Source: Methanothrix sp. (GTDB lineage Archaea > Halobacteriota > Methanosarcinia > Methanotrichales > Methanotrichaceae). From it: a DNA stretch of 47,474 bases. The position numbers and the translations under genes were made by a program. The stretch spans positions 1 through 47,474 of the forward strand of contig JANYKI010000010.1 of assembly GCA_025361645.1 (NCBI GenBank). Direction: 5' to 3'. This document shows, piece after piece, positions 18,001-24,960 of this stretch (its first letter is position 1; every line of letters starts with the position of its first letter). Below the pieces are notes generated by a model, which saw nothing but the letters and a program-made list of their open reading frames with translations, was not told where the DNA came from and made no database searches.

Positions 18001-18710
18001 CCTACAACGGCACATCTCAAGTCCTCTGCTGGCCGGAGGTTGTGATCGATGGATCGCATTACGGAACGGCAAAGTACAGATTTAGCAGTGGATTGTCGGC
18101 CTCAGAGATCTTCGAAGGCCCGAGCATTGAGCCGGTGAGCTTCATGAACGCCACAATAAGCCCGACCCACGGGCCTCTTTACATAACAAACCCGCTCCTG
18201 GGCGAGATATCCAAGGTATACATGTACACCATCAGCGTGCAGTTCATGAAGCTCCTGGCAGGCAACATGAAAGAGGTCAAGCTGGAGGTCTACGATCCGT
18301 CCTCTGAATCATGGCTTTATGCCGGCAGCCAGACTTATGATGCTTCCAAAACCAAGATTGTATTCAAGGTCAATTTCGCAGGTCTGCCATTCCAGGAGCC
18401 CTTCTTAGGGGAGACTAGGTACAGACTGCTGGCTTATAGCGAGAATCTGGGCGAATTTGTTGGGCCGACCATTGATGTGAACCTGAGAAATGAGCAAGCA
18501 ATCGCACAGGGCAAGAATTACACCTATCAGCTTGAGGTGAGGTCAAGTCTACCCAAGGTCGATGTTGCTCTGGCTTATACCAAGAATAATGTCAATTGGC
18601 TGAAAGGAGACAAGAGGACCTACGAATCCACGAACCAGGAATGGAAAGCCCTGAAGTGGGAGAAGTATCCCAAGCACTATGCTTACGAGTTTGAGGTGGC
18701 TTATGCTTAA
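15042..18710 (+). CDS. Large secreted protein with three Ig-like tandem repeats (operon gene 1)
   Basis: 1,222 residues. The N terminus is a signal peptide: charged region, hydrophobic LTLLLVLVSIISALSLVAP, probable cleavage after CAAQ. The body is beta-rich and Asn-glycosylation-rich (many NxS/T). Three repeats begin near residues 396 (LDLQYPSTVYVRGGE), 608 (LVSLDSDPVVYVSEG) and 821 (LVSLDYTPIIYVTEE), a period of about 212. Each holds a LGGNRYxYxW-like block and a VSPxxGxWNExYxYS block; the first two also share a Cys pair (DPC/NPC ... YEC/YKC). No C-terminal membrane anchor is visible. I chose ATG 15042; the frame reaches TTG 14997, but that would place the start almost at the transcript start. 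The last codons overlap the next gene by eight bases. Function unknown; a surface or sheath-facing structural role is inferred. Confidence 0.8.
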   Translation: MRTELSNRGLSLCKKVGREQLNLTLLLVLVSIISALSLVAPCAAQSGYEIRGAVVTPEYGYEDFTYSAQVWMSEEADREKGVIAVTKFSLKLNIYDKGELIHTESSDQRGLSKTTFLFGPYSFKDRFGITSTSNATFEYIFYAGSQLVAKTARIKGPIVQPPTLTGTPSFEKKPYFFQGIAVSAGFKDMDGLNPKPTCHLEITGPLGTPDSRSWITADVSCQPSGKSTYSCTVAEDLSSYRNGGDFTFKLVYNNLKLDPLNYGPYNVSLQPYNPALEKVTIPKLLDYTNFTIQAYVKDAGARMVGGTPDGSVASLIISHPQKGEISYSSSEPAVRGNSLVYEWTNDNIPALFNRSDVQLAKNAPFQAKVVYKNENWNYQAEKSNISFKIVEEIPKLDLQYPSTVYVRGGESTTQDIIATVTFSKGAGDMNFMLSGPDQDLNLTEKGVPLGGNRYQYKWQVKFDDRHINNNYTLGLSFVHPTLEGGSYAFEDKFIRVSPLSVQFSEGLVSPTTGLWNESYTYSLKIETTIVPLEVRIQTYDPCSSEWTDKGAQKATAESSLLNWTLSPFGYECKEMQQEGAKYRFKASFAGNDYSSKPYQGPTFEGARPVLVSLDSDPVVYVSEGSESSSSIQAVVEYGAGQGQAVLRLDGQEKSIDETSQGIALGGNRYRYDWSLPFEETDIGKSFNYTISYKHSSLAAEMRLAEKSIDVKAISINFGDATVSPVKGKWNETYAYSVAVSSSVEMKVALEVYNPCSKEWVERTSGTATSGESLVNLTARPFKYKCVDAEGKQASYRFVARFAGARFESEGYSGPFISGGKPELVSLDYTPIIYVTEEVPIYQVVKAIIDSPLGPGAVALSINGPKMDFTEVGIVTFLSGQRYAYTWSIPVSVDNAGNHTLSLRYLHPEITGGEISFPEQNMRVMKAEVKKKEEIIKFDQASVTPANGSIFTGFTYCVNVTSNLKNYDLELFTQEPGSTKWISQGTIPYNGTSQVLCWPEVVIDGSHYGTAKYRFSSGLSASEIFEGPSIEPVSFMNATISPTHGPLYITNPLLGEISKVYMYTISVQFMKLLAGNMKEVKLEVYDPSSESWLYAGSQTYDASKTKIVFKVNFAGLPFQEPFLGETRYRLLAYSENLGEFVGPTIDVNLRNEQAIAQGKNYTYQLEVRSSLPKVDVALAYTKNNVNWLKGDKRTYESTNQEWKALKWEKYPKHYAYEFEVAYA

Positions 18711-20262
18711 GTGGCTGATTGCTGCAATACTAGCTTTGTTTCTGATTTCCGGATCGACCCTGGGCGGAGAGGTTCTAGGCGGAGGCGATTCTAGCGGCGG
18801 AGGCGACAGCGGGCCTTCCGTCTCAACGGGTGGCGGTGGAGGAGGCGGCAGCAAGCAGATCGATATCGACCGATTGATTAAGACCGTGCAGGACGGAAAG
18901 AAGAGCAAGCCTGCCAAGTTCGAGGAGCTCCGGACCTTATTGTGGAAGGATCCGATCACAAGCGAAGAATACAAATGGCCTACTGTACTCATGTACTACA
19001 AAGGAAACAATACCACAGTCAGCCGGAATCAGCCGCTGGAGATCATAACGGTTGCTACCAATAACAATCCTCTGGAGATGCGCCGTATGCTTGACCTTTA
19101 TCTAGAGGTAAAAGAGCCGGGTTCGAGTAAGTACGAGCGCATCAACTCCTGGCCGGAAAAGATTCAGACCAATGAGTATAGCGAAACAACCAACACCACC
19201 TTGAGAATCTGGGGCATGCTGCCCTCATTTTCCTACCTCAAGAATGTGGGGGTGGTAAAGGTGCGCGCCAATGTGAGCGACGGAGTCAATAAATGGAGCA
19301 CGGCAAGCTACTCCGGGCTAAAACCACCCTATTATACGGAACTGGTCTTCAATGTAACCTACAGCCTGCCGGCCATGAGCGACTTCAATGTTACTCCATC
19401 GGGCCTTGTAAGGTATAATGATCCCATAGAGTACAAGGCTAATATCGCCGATGCAGATGGAGATTTGCTCAATGTAACACTGCACATTCTGGATGAGAAC
19501 GGCGTTGAGCTGAAGAATGAAACACTGAACATGAAACCAGGCCCTGTCAGCTTCAAGGCCAATGAATATGGATTCTTTAAAGAGGCTGACGCAGGCAGGA
19601 ACTTTACTTACTATTACAGCTATGATGATGGCATTGATTTTATCAGCAAAGATCCCGTGGATGCATTGAACGGACCTAATATCCGGAAAGGTCCAAAGCT
19701 CTCCGTGGATAAGCTGGGCCTTTCCTCTACCAGCGAGAATTATTACTGGTGGGAGAAGTATGGATTCAATCTGAGAGTAAAGAATCTGAACCCTGAAGAA
19801 TACGAAGTATCCTTTACTCTGAGCACCAGAACCGGTCGCAATGAATGGACTACAGTGGAGACGAAGACGGTCAGAATAGGACCTGATCCCGTAGAGGTGA
19901 ACTTCAATGACACCAAGCCCTTCCAGGTTACCGATGCCGGGCAGAATTTTTACTACAGAGTCAAGTACTCGGAATATGATCAGAGCGGCAAGGACGCCAT
20001 GGAGCAGACGGGTGTTCATATCAACGGCAAGATCGTGCCCTACAGTATCTATAATCCGGTAATGGTCCTGAATTTGGTGCCAATGCTCTTCCTGATATTA
20101 TTGGGAAGCTTTTTCGTGGAAAGAAAGCTCAAAAAAGGAAATGAGGCTCATGAAAGCGCATCAGGCAAAACCAGGGACAGGAAGAACAATAAGCAAGAAC
20201 GCCGGGGCAAATCCGGCGGAAGCTTTGCCGACAAAGTTCTCAAAATGTTGAGGAGGGGCTAG
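18703..20262 (+). CDS. Membrane-anchored surface protein with Gly-rich linker (operon gene 2)
   Basis: 519 residues. Signal peptide LKWLIAAILALFLISGSTLGG is followed by a Gly/Ser-rich linker (about 20-50, with a run of seven Gly) and an extracellular beta-rich region with Ig/cadherin-like phrases (IEYKANIADADGDLLNVTL near 245). A single C-terminal transmembrane segment (about 449-472, MVLNLVPMLFLILLGSFF) leads into a ~50-residue Lys/Arg-rich cytoplasmic tail. ATG 18703 is chosen because GAGGTGG (18692-18698) precedes it; ATG 18679 lies inside the previous gene without such a site. This is the one protein of the operon that could physically connect the outside with the cytoplasmic tubulin-like partner. 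No known family recognised. Confidence 0.8.
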   Translation: MLKWLIAAILALFLISGSTLGGEVLGGGDSSGGGDSGPSVSTGGGGGGGSKQIDIDRLIKTVQDGKKSKPAKFEELRTLLWKDPITSEEYKWPTVLMYYKGNNTTVSRNQPLEIITVATNNNPLEMRRMLDLYLEVKEPGSSKYERINSWPEKIQTNEYSETTNTTLRIWGMLPSFSYLKNVGVVKVRANVSDGVNKWSTASYSGLKPPYYTELVFNVTYSLPAMSDFNVTPSGLVRYNDPIEYKANIADADGDLLNVTLHILDENGVELKNETLNMKPGPVSFKANEYGFFKEADAGRNFTYYYSYDDGIDFISKDPVDALNGPNIRKGPKLSVDKLGLSSTSENYYWWEKYGFNLRVKNLNPEEYEVSFTLSTRTGRNEWTTVETKTVRIGPDPVEVNFNDTKPFQVTDAGQNFYYRVKYSEYDQSGKDAMEQTGVHINGKIVPYSIYNPVMVLNLVPMLFLILLGSFFVERKLKKGNEAHESASGKTRDRKNNKQERRGKSGGSFADKVLKMLRRG

Positions 20263-20264
20263 GA

Positions 20265-20909
20265 ATGGCAATTGATATCCCAACTGTAATGAATAGCCTA
20301 TTTCCTGCAGGCACGTTGCTGCTGGCATTATTGCTGATCTTTGCAGCAATTTTGCACATTAATAACCTAAATCGGGTCCACAAGCTTATGGCCGTACTGC
20401 AGCATAAGAAAGAGGTCTCCAAGGCAATTTTTTATAAAGAGATGACTGTCCCGCAAGGCTCAAACTTCACAGCCCTGGCCCTGGCCGCGTGGATTATGCT
20501 CACGGTAGCCGTTGCTTACCTTTACCTGCTGGTTCCAACCGTCCTTCCCTTCAGCTACATGGATATAGCCGAACTGGCCTCGAGTACTTTGGGATTTGCC
20601 ATTTTTGGAATTCTTGTGGCCTGTCTTGTGGGGGCAATAATTCTCTTTCTCGACAAGCTTCCAGAAGATCACAGAGATTTACGGCCAATGGAATTGTATA
20701 GCTTTTATTCCATCTCCAAAACCATGAAGAAGATGATCAGCATGACGGTTATTGCCTTATGCATCTCCGTACTGCTATCGGCCTACATCGGCACAATTTT
20801 TCCGGCTCATTCGCAGCCTGCCGAGCTTTTGAGCCTGATGCTTTTGGTTGTATCGGCTGGCGTACTTGTCATGCCGATTTATAGAGAGGCCTGGGAGGCG
20901 AGAAGATGA
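20265..20909 (+). CDS. Small multi-pass membrane protein (operon gene 3)
   Basis: 214 residues with about five hydrophobic segments (roughly 12-32, 67-90, 102-126, 158-178, 184-202). Between the second half of the segments lies a charged cytoplasmic-looking loop (DKLPEDHRDLRPMELYSFY). GAGGAGGGG and the stop of gene 2 lie directly before ATG 20265, leaving a two-base gap, and its own stop overlaps the next start (ATGA). I do not recognise the family. Tight coupling on both sides argues that it works in one complex with genes 2 and 4. Confidence 0.75.
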   Translation: MAIDIPTVMNSLFPAGTLLLALLLIFAAILHINNLNRVHKLMAVLQHKKEVSKAIFYKEMTVPQGSNFTALALAAWIMLTVAVAYLYLLVPTVLPFSYMDIAELASSTLGFAIFGILVACLVGAIILFLDKLPEDHRDLRPMELYSFYSISKTMKKMISMTVIALCISVLLSAYIGTIFPAHSQPAELLSLMLLVVSAGVLVMPIYREAWEARR

Positions 20910-22585
20910 GATTATGCATTGTAGGAATTGGTGGAGCTGGGGGCAAAATCGCCCAGGAGTTTCTGGGAAACGAGGATCTGGATTTCCAGCTTCTTTCCCG
21001 TATAACTGATGCGCAATATATCTCTCCCGGCATGATACAGGGCATTTGGCTTGAAGCCGATAAGAACGATGCTAAGAACATCCAGCATTTCTTCGGAGAT
21101 CTGAATGAGGGGTGCTATCCCTGCTTTTATATTCCACATGATGTTGTAACCGATGGCTGCGAGGTTCATAGAATAGTCCGGGAAAAATACGGCTACGACG
21201 TAAAGAAGCAGGGCTTTGTAAGAGACGCCCAATATCTCAAGGCCATATTTGAAATTTTTGATACGGATAAAGAGATCCAGGCAATCGTTGCCAAAACCAT
21301 GAATAAAGAGATGATCGAATCGCTGGGAGGAAACGGGGCCAATAGCAGTGCATCATTCAGCCAGGCTCCCAATCCCATATTCGACAGTGCCTGGAATGCC
21401 ATAAGAGACTTCACAACTCTGGGAAAAGGAGAGTGCGATGGCATCCTCTTTGTGGTCTCCTTTGGCGGAGGAACAGGGACAGGATTTATTAATCCTATTA
21501 TTAACCATATCAGAAATGAAGGCAAGGCGGATTACCCTGTTTTTGCACTGGGCATATTGACCGAACCTGGTGACTATGCAGACAAGGCTCAGTTTTCAAA
21601 GAGCGCAAGAAGGAACCTGGCGGCGATAAGCGCCATTTACGATCTTCTCACCAAGGGTGGCGGGGCCAATGGGGTCATCATCGTCGATAATGAGATTCTA
21701 TTGGAAAGATATGGAAATGATTACGTTGCAGCCAACAAATTCATTCATAAGATGATGCAGCCCCTTGTGGCGGCACGTGACTATCCCGGAGAGATACCCC
21801 CCAGCCAGGCTGTAGCTCAGCACTCATCCGGCGGCCTCTCCCGGCCACCTATATTTGTGCCCCTCTTTGCCACTCTACCGAGGTGCGTCGATCCTGAGGA
21901 GGCCCTTATCAAGAAAGCGCTGAGCGAAGAGGGAAAGCTCTTTGGCTGCTCTCCGGAAAAGGCGGACTTTGCCATGGTCTTCTGCCGCGGTTTCATCGAT
22001 TCGGAGAAGATAAGAATGATTCTCTCCAGGGAGACGGGCATCGCGCCGGAAAGCGTATGGCCGTCCAGGAAGATGGGTGAGGGAAATAATGAGATATTGA
22101 TTCTGCTAAGAAATCCCTATGGAGGCGATACCAAGGCCTACCTGAAGGTGGGCACGCTGGAAAATAGATTTTGCATGGTGATCTCTCAGGCTTTGCAGTA
22201 CATGAGCCAGCAGCCGGAAGATCTGTTTTATGAAGGCAAACAAGAAGAAAAGAGCAAAAAAGATGGCAAGTCGACCGAGCAGGTCAAGCTGACTGAGGCT
22301 TCCAAGGAGGCTCTTAAGATGTTCTTCTTTGGGCCGGAGGGAATGGGCAAAGACGGTTTTGGCAAGACGAGCGGTTTTGCCTTTGAGCTGAAGGAAGCTA
22401 GAAGAAGGCTGAGGAATGGAAAGGTGCCTTTCTTCCTCCATCCTTTGAGAATATTTAATAAGGATGATAAACACGTGGGAGACAATAAAAATAAGGCCCC
22501 CGAACCGGATAAAGATGAGATCGCCAGGGCTGTTGACAAGAGGATAGACGAGCTGATAAAAAGGGGACAAATAAGGGGTGTGTGA
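20906..22585 (+). CDS. Divergent tubulin/FtsZ-superfamily GTPase (operon gene 4)
   Basis: 559 residues. It begins MRLCIVGIGGAGGKIAQEF, an FtsZ/tubulin T1-type glycine loop right at the N terminus. It carries the superfamily signature SFGGGTGTGF at about 186-194 (T4 loop), followed by a FALGILTEPGD segment (like FtsZ T5) and VDNEILLERYGNDYVAANKFIHKM (260-283), which corresponds to the nucleotide-base-contacting T6/H7 helix. The gap between T1 and T4 is about 75 residues longer than in FtsZ. I cannot find a convincing NxDxxD T7 catalytic loop. The C terminus (about 445-559) is charged and Lys-rich. It fits the Tubulin_2/FtsZ-like group rather than FtsZ1, FtsZ2 or CetZ. Translationally coupled to the membrane protein (ATGA overlap). 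Polymerisation at the membrane is inferred. Confidence 0.82.
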   Translation: MRLCIVGIGGAGGKIAQEFLGNEDLDFQLLSRITDAQYISPGMIQGIWLEADKNDAKNIQHFFGDLNEGCYPCFYIPHDVVTDGCEVHRIVREKYGYDVKKQGFVRDAQYLKAIFEIFDTDKEIQAIVAKTMNKEMIESLGGNGANSSASFSQAPNPIFDSAWNAIRDFTTLGKGECDGILFVVSFGGGTGTGFINPIINHIRNEGKADYPVFALGILTEPGDYADKAQFSKSARRNLAAISAIYDLLTKGGGANGVIIVDNEILLERYGNDYVAANKFIHKMMQPLVAARDYPGEIPPSQAVAQHSSGGLSRPPIFVPLFATLPRCVDPEEALIKKALSEEGKLFGCSPEKADFAMVFCRGFIDSEKIRMILSRETGIAPESVWPSRKMGEGNNEILILLRNPYGGDTKAYLKVGTLENRFCMVISQALQYMSQQPEDLFYEGKQEEKSKKDGKSTEQVKLTEASKEALKMFFFGPEGMGKDGFGKTSGFAFELKEARRRLRNGKVPFFLHPLRIFNKDDKHVGDNKNKAPEPDKDEIARAVDKRIDELIKRGQIRGV

Positions 22586-22597
22586 GATAGATCGAAG

Positions 22598-22621
22598 CGA
22601 GGCCGAAGTCTTAAGGCCTCG
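22598..22621. terminator. Bidirectional hairpin between convergent genes
   Basis: Perfect 7-bp stem CGAGGCC/GGCCTCG with a 10-base loop sits in the 50-base gap between the tubulin-like gene (+) and catalase (-). It has no strong T-run, so termination strength is uncertain. Confidence 0.5.
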
Positions 22622-22635
22622 TCCCTCTTGCCCCT

Positions 22636-24087
22636 CTACTTCTCCAGCCCGAGCCCCGCCGCCACCCCTCTTCCCAGCCCCTCATCCGCCTTTGCCAGAT
22701 TCTCTACAGCTCGCTTCTGAATGGCAGGGTTGGTGACGTGGCTCAGATCGGCTACCAGGTTTTCCACCAGATGCTTCATCTCCGTCTTGCTCATGGAGCG
22801 ATATCTCTCCCCAGCCTGGGTGAAGTCGTCCGTCTTCTTGATCTTCTCTCGAACCAGGTTCCCTTGAATATGGGGACTGTAAGGCGTGCCCTCCACGGGA
22901 GTCGTCACCGGCCCGCCCCGGCTGCTGGGCCCAAAGTTCACCGGCCCCTGGAACACCTGGGACTGCATGGCTCCATCGCGCTGGTTGTTCGCCGGGGGCG
23001 AGAGCGGCCGGTTGGTCGGCAACTCATGAAAGTTGGCGCCCAGGCGGTAGCGTTGCGTGTCTACATAGGAGAAGGTCCTGCCCTGCAGCAGCTTGTCATC
23101 AGAAAACTCGATGCCGGGAACGAGGTTGGCCGGGCAGAAGGCTGCTTGCTCAACCTCGGTGAAAAAGTTCTCAGGATTTCTGTCCAGCACCATCTTGCCT
23201 ACCGGCATCAAGGGGAACCTGTCCTCCGGCCAGGTCTTGGTCGGGTCCAGGGGATCGAAGCTCTGGTTTTGCTCTTCTGCGATGTTCATAATCTGCACGA
23301 ATAGCTCGTACTCCACATACTCGCCTCTTTCGATAGCCTCCCACAGGTCTCTTGTGAGATAGTCAGGGTCCTCCCCGGCGATGCGGGTAGCTTCCAGGCG
23401 ATCGAAGTTTTTCACACCAAGCTTGGGCTTCCAGTGGTACTTGATCAGAGCCGTCTTGCCCTCATTGCTCGCCCATTTGTAGGTGTTGACTCCAAAGCCT
23501 TCCATCTTTCTGTAGCTGGCCGGAGTTCCCCGATCCGAGAATACCCAGGTGAGCATATGGGTAGCCTCAGGGGTCAGCGATATGAAATCCCAGAAGTTGT
23601 TGTGGCCGGTAGAAGAGGAAGGGATATTGTTGTGCGGTTCCGCTTTTACGGAATGAACCAGGTCCGGAAATTTCATGGCATCTCTTATGAAGAAAACCGG
23701 TATGTCGTTGCCTACCAGGTCGTAGTTGCCCTCCTTCGTGTAGAATTTGGTTGCAAATCCCCTCACATCTCTGACCGTGTCAGCAGAGCCTCTGCTTCCG
23801 GCCACGGTCGAGAACCTGACAAAGACCGGGGTTTTGGCGTCCGGTTCCCGGAGGAATTGGGCCTTTGTGTATTTGGCCATTGATTTGTAAACCTGGAAGA
23901 AGCCAAATGCCCCAGCGCCCTTGGCATGCACCACCCTTTCCGGAATGCGCTCTCGGTCGAAGTGGGCGATTTTTTCAATGAACTGGAAATCCTGCAATAA
24001 GGTAGGACCGCGATTTCCGACAGTCAGGGAGCTGTTGTCGTCGGAGATCGGATAACCCTGGTTTGTGGTCATTTTTTCTTCCGCCAT
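22636..24087 (-). CDS. katA: Heme catalase (monofunctional, small subunit)
   Basis: 483-residue catalase that dismutates H2O2 in the cytoplasm. Active-site His54 (VVHAKGAGAFG), Asn127 (LVGNDIPVFF) and the heme-ligand Tyr341 (FSYVDTQRYRLG) are present, and FSTVAGSRGSADTVRD is the conserved distal segment. Length fits the clade 3 small enzymes. I chose ATG 24087, which has AGAGGTAC 8 bases upstream; ATG 24111 would add eight residues over that site. Catalases of this type in anaerobic archaea probably came from bacteria. It faces the tubulin-like operon and is divergent from the redox pair at 24.4 kb. The 289-base region upstream (24088-24376) holds only AT-rich promoter-like sequence. Confidence 0.95.
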   Translation of the reverse strand: MAEEKMTTNQGYPISDDNSSLTVGNRGPTLLQDFQFIEKIAHFDRERIPERVVHAKGAGAFGFFQVYKSMAKYTKAQFLREPDAKTPVFVRFSTVAGSRGSADTVRDVRGFATKFYTKEGNYDLVGNDIPVFFIRDAMKFPDLVHSVKAEPHNNIPSSSTGHNNFWDFISLTPEATHMLTWVFSDRGTPASYRKMEGFGVNTYKWASNEGKTALIKYHWKPKLGVKNFDRLEATRIAGEDPDYLTRDLWEAIERGEYVEYELFVQIMNIAEEQNQSFDPLDPTKTWPEDRFPLMPVGKMVLDRNPENFFTEVEQAAFCPANLVPGIEFSDDKLLQGRTFSYVDTQRYRLGANFHELPTNRPLSPPANNQRDGAMQSQVFQGPVNFGPSSRGGPVTTPVEGTPYSPHIQGNLVREKIKKTDDFTQAGERYRSMSKTEMKHLVENLVADLSHVTNPAIQKRAVENLAKADEGLGRGVAAGLGLEK

Positions 24088-24376
24088 TTTTACGTACCTC
24101 TTAAAATCCATTCGATTGCTAATGAAACTACATGAATCTATTCCTCTTAATCATTCCTTCTTTTTTTCGAATATTTTCGCCCAAAAACAATAAATATGAT
24201 CATCACATCCAGGTACCTGTTAATGTTTCTATGCTGTGGATGCAAGAGGCCGGAAGCAGGCGCAATTTTTCCAGGTCTTTTATCGATCTTTCGCCAAACT
24301 GAATTCTCAAGGTCGTTAATGAGCTTTCAGGCTAGTTGAAGACAAGCTCTAAATATTATATTTTGGGGGTTAAATC

Positions 24377-24958
24377 ATGCAGAGTGAGTTCAAGAATTTC
24401 GCATTATTGATATTGACGGCAATGGCGGCTTTTTCGATTGCCGGATTCGTAATGGCGGACACAGCCCTTTGCCAGGATTGGAATAGCTACAGTCCTGCGC
24501 ATGCCGTAGGCTCAGGAGATGATGATTGGTGGACGACATATCCCGATCAGCATGAAAACTCCGGCTCGGCAGTAAAACATCCGGACTGGGTTTTGAAGGC
24601 TCTCAAGGAGAAGCCGCTGATCATCCTCATTCACAGCAGCAACTGCGTGCCCTGCCTGACCCAGACGCCCAGAATCAACGCGGCTGCAGAGAGTTTTAGC
24701 GGCGATCTCGCATACTACGATATTCTGGGAGAAGGAAGCAGCTTACCAGAGGCGATTGAGATACTGGATGTCTACAGCCCAACCGGTGGAGCCCAGTATG
24801 TCCCGACGACCATCTTCATCACCCTGGCTAAGGGCCCGGATGGAACTGTAGATGTAGCATGGCGAAGTGAAATCGATGCCATGAGCCAGGGAAGGATCGA
24901 TGCTTATGTGAAGGACGCCATCTACTACAACAAGCAGAATAGTGCCGCCTGGATCTGA
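24377..24958 (+). CDS. Exported thioredoxin-like protein
   Basis: 193 residues. An N-terminal signal/anchor (FALLILTAMAAFSIAGFVMA) is followed by a thioredoxin-like fold with CVPC at Cys90-Cys93 and a VPTTIFI cis-Pro segment near 145. WWTTYPDQHENSG lies between them. It would act outside the membrane in thiol-disulfide exchange. The next gene, an electron-delivering CcdA fusion, starts two bases after its stop, so the two form an operon. A GGGGGTT ribosome site precedes ATG 24377. Confidence 0.82.
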   Translation: MQSEFKNFALLILTAMAAFSIAGFVMADTALCQDWNSYSPAHAVGSGDDDWWTTYPDQHENSGSAVKHPDWVLKALKEKPLIILIHSSNCVPCLTQTPRINAAAESFSGDLAYYDILGEGSSLPEAIEILDVYSPTGGAQYVPTTIFITLAKGPDGTVDVAWRSEIDAMSQGRIDAYVKDAIYYNKQNSAAWI

Positions 24959-24960
24959 GA

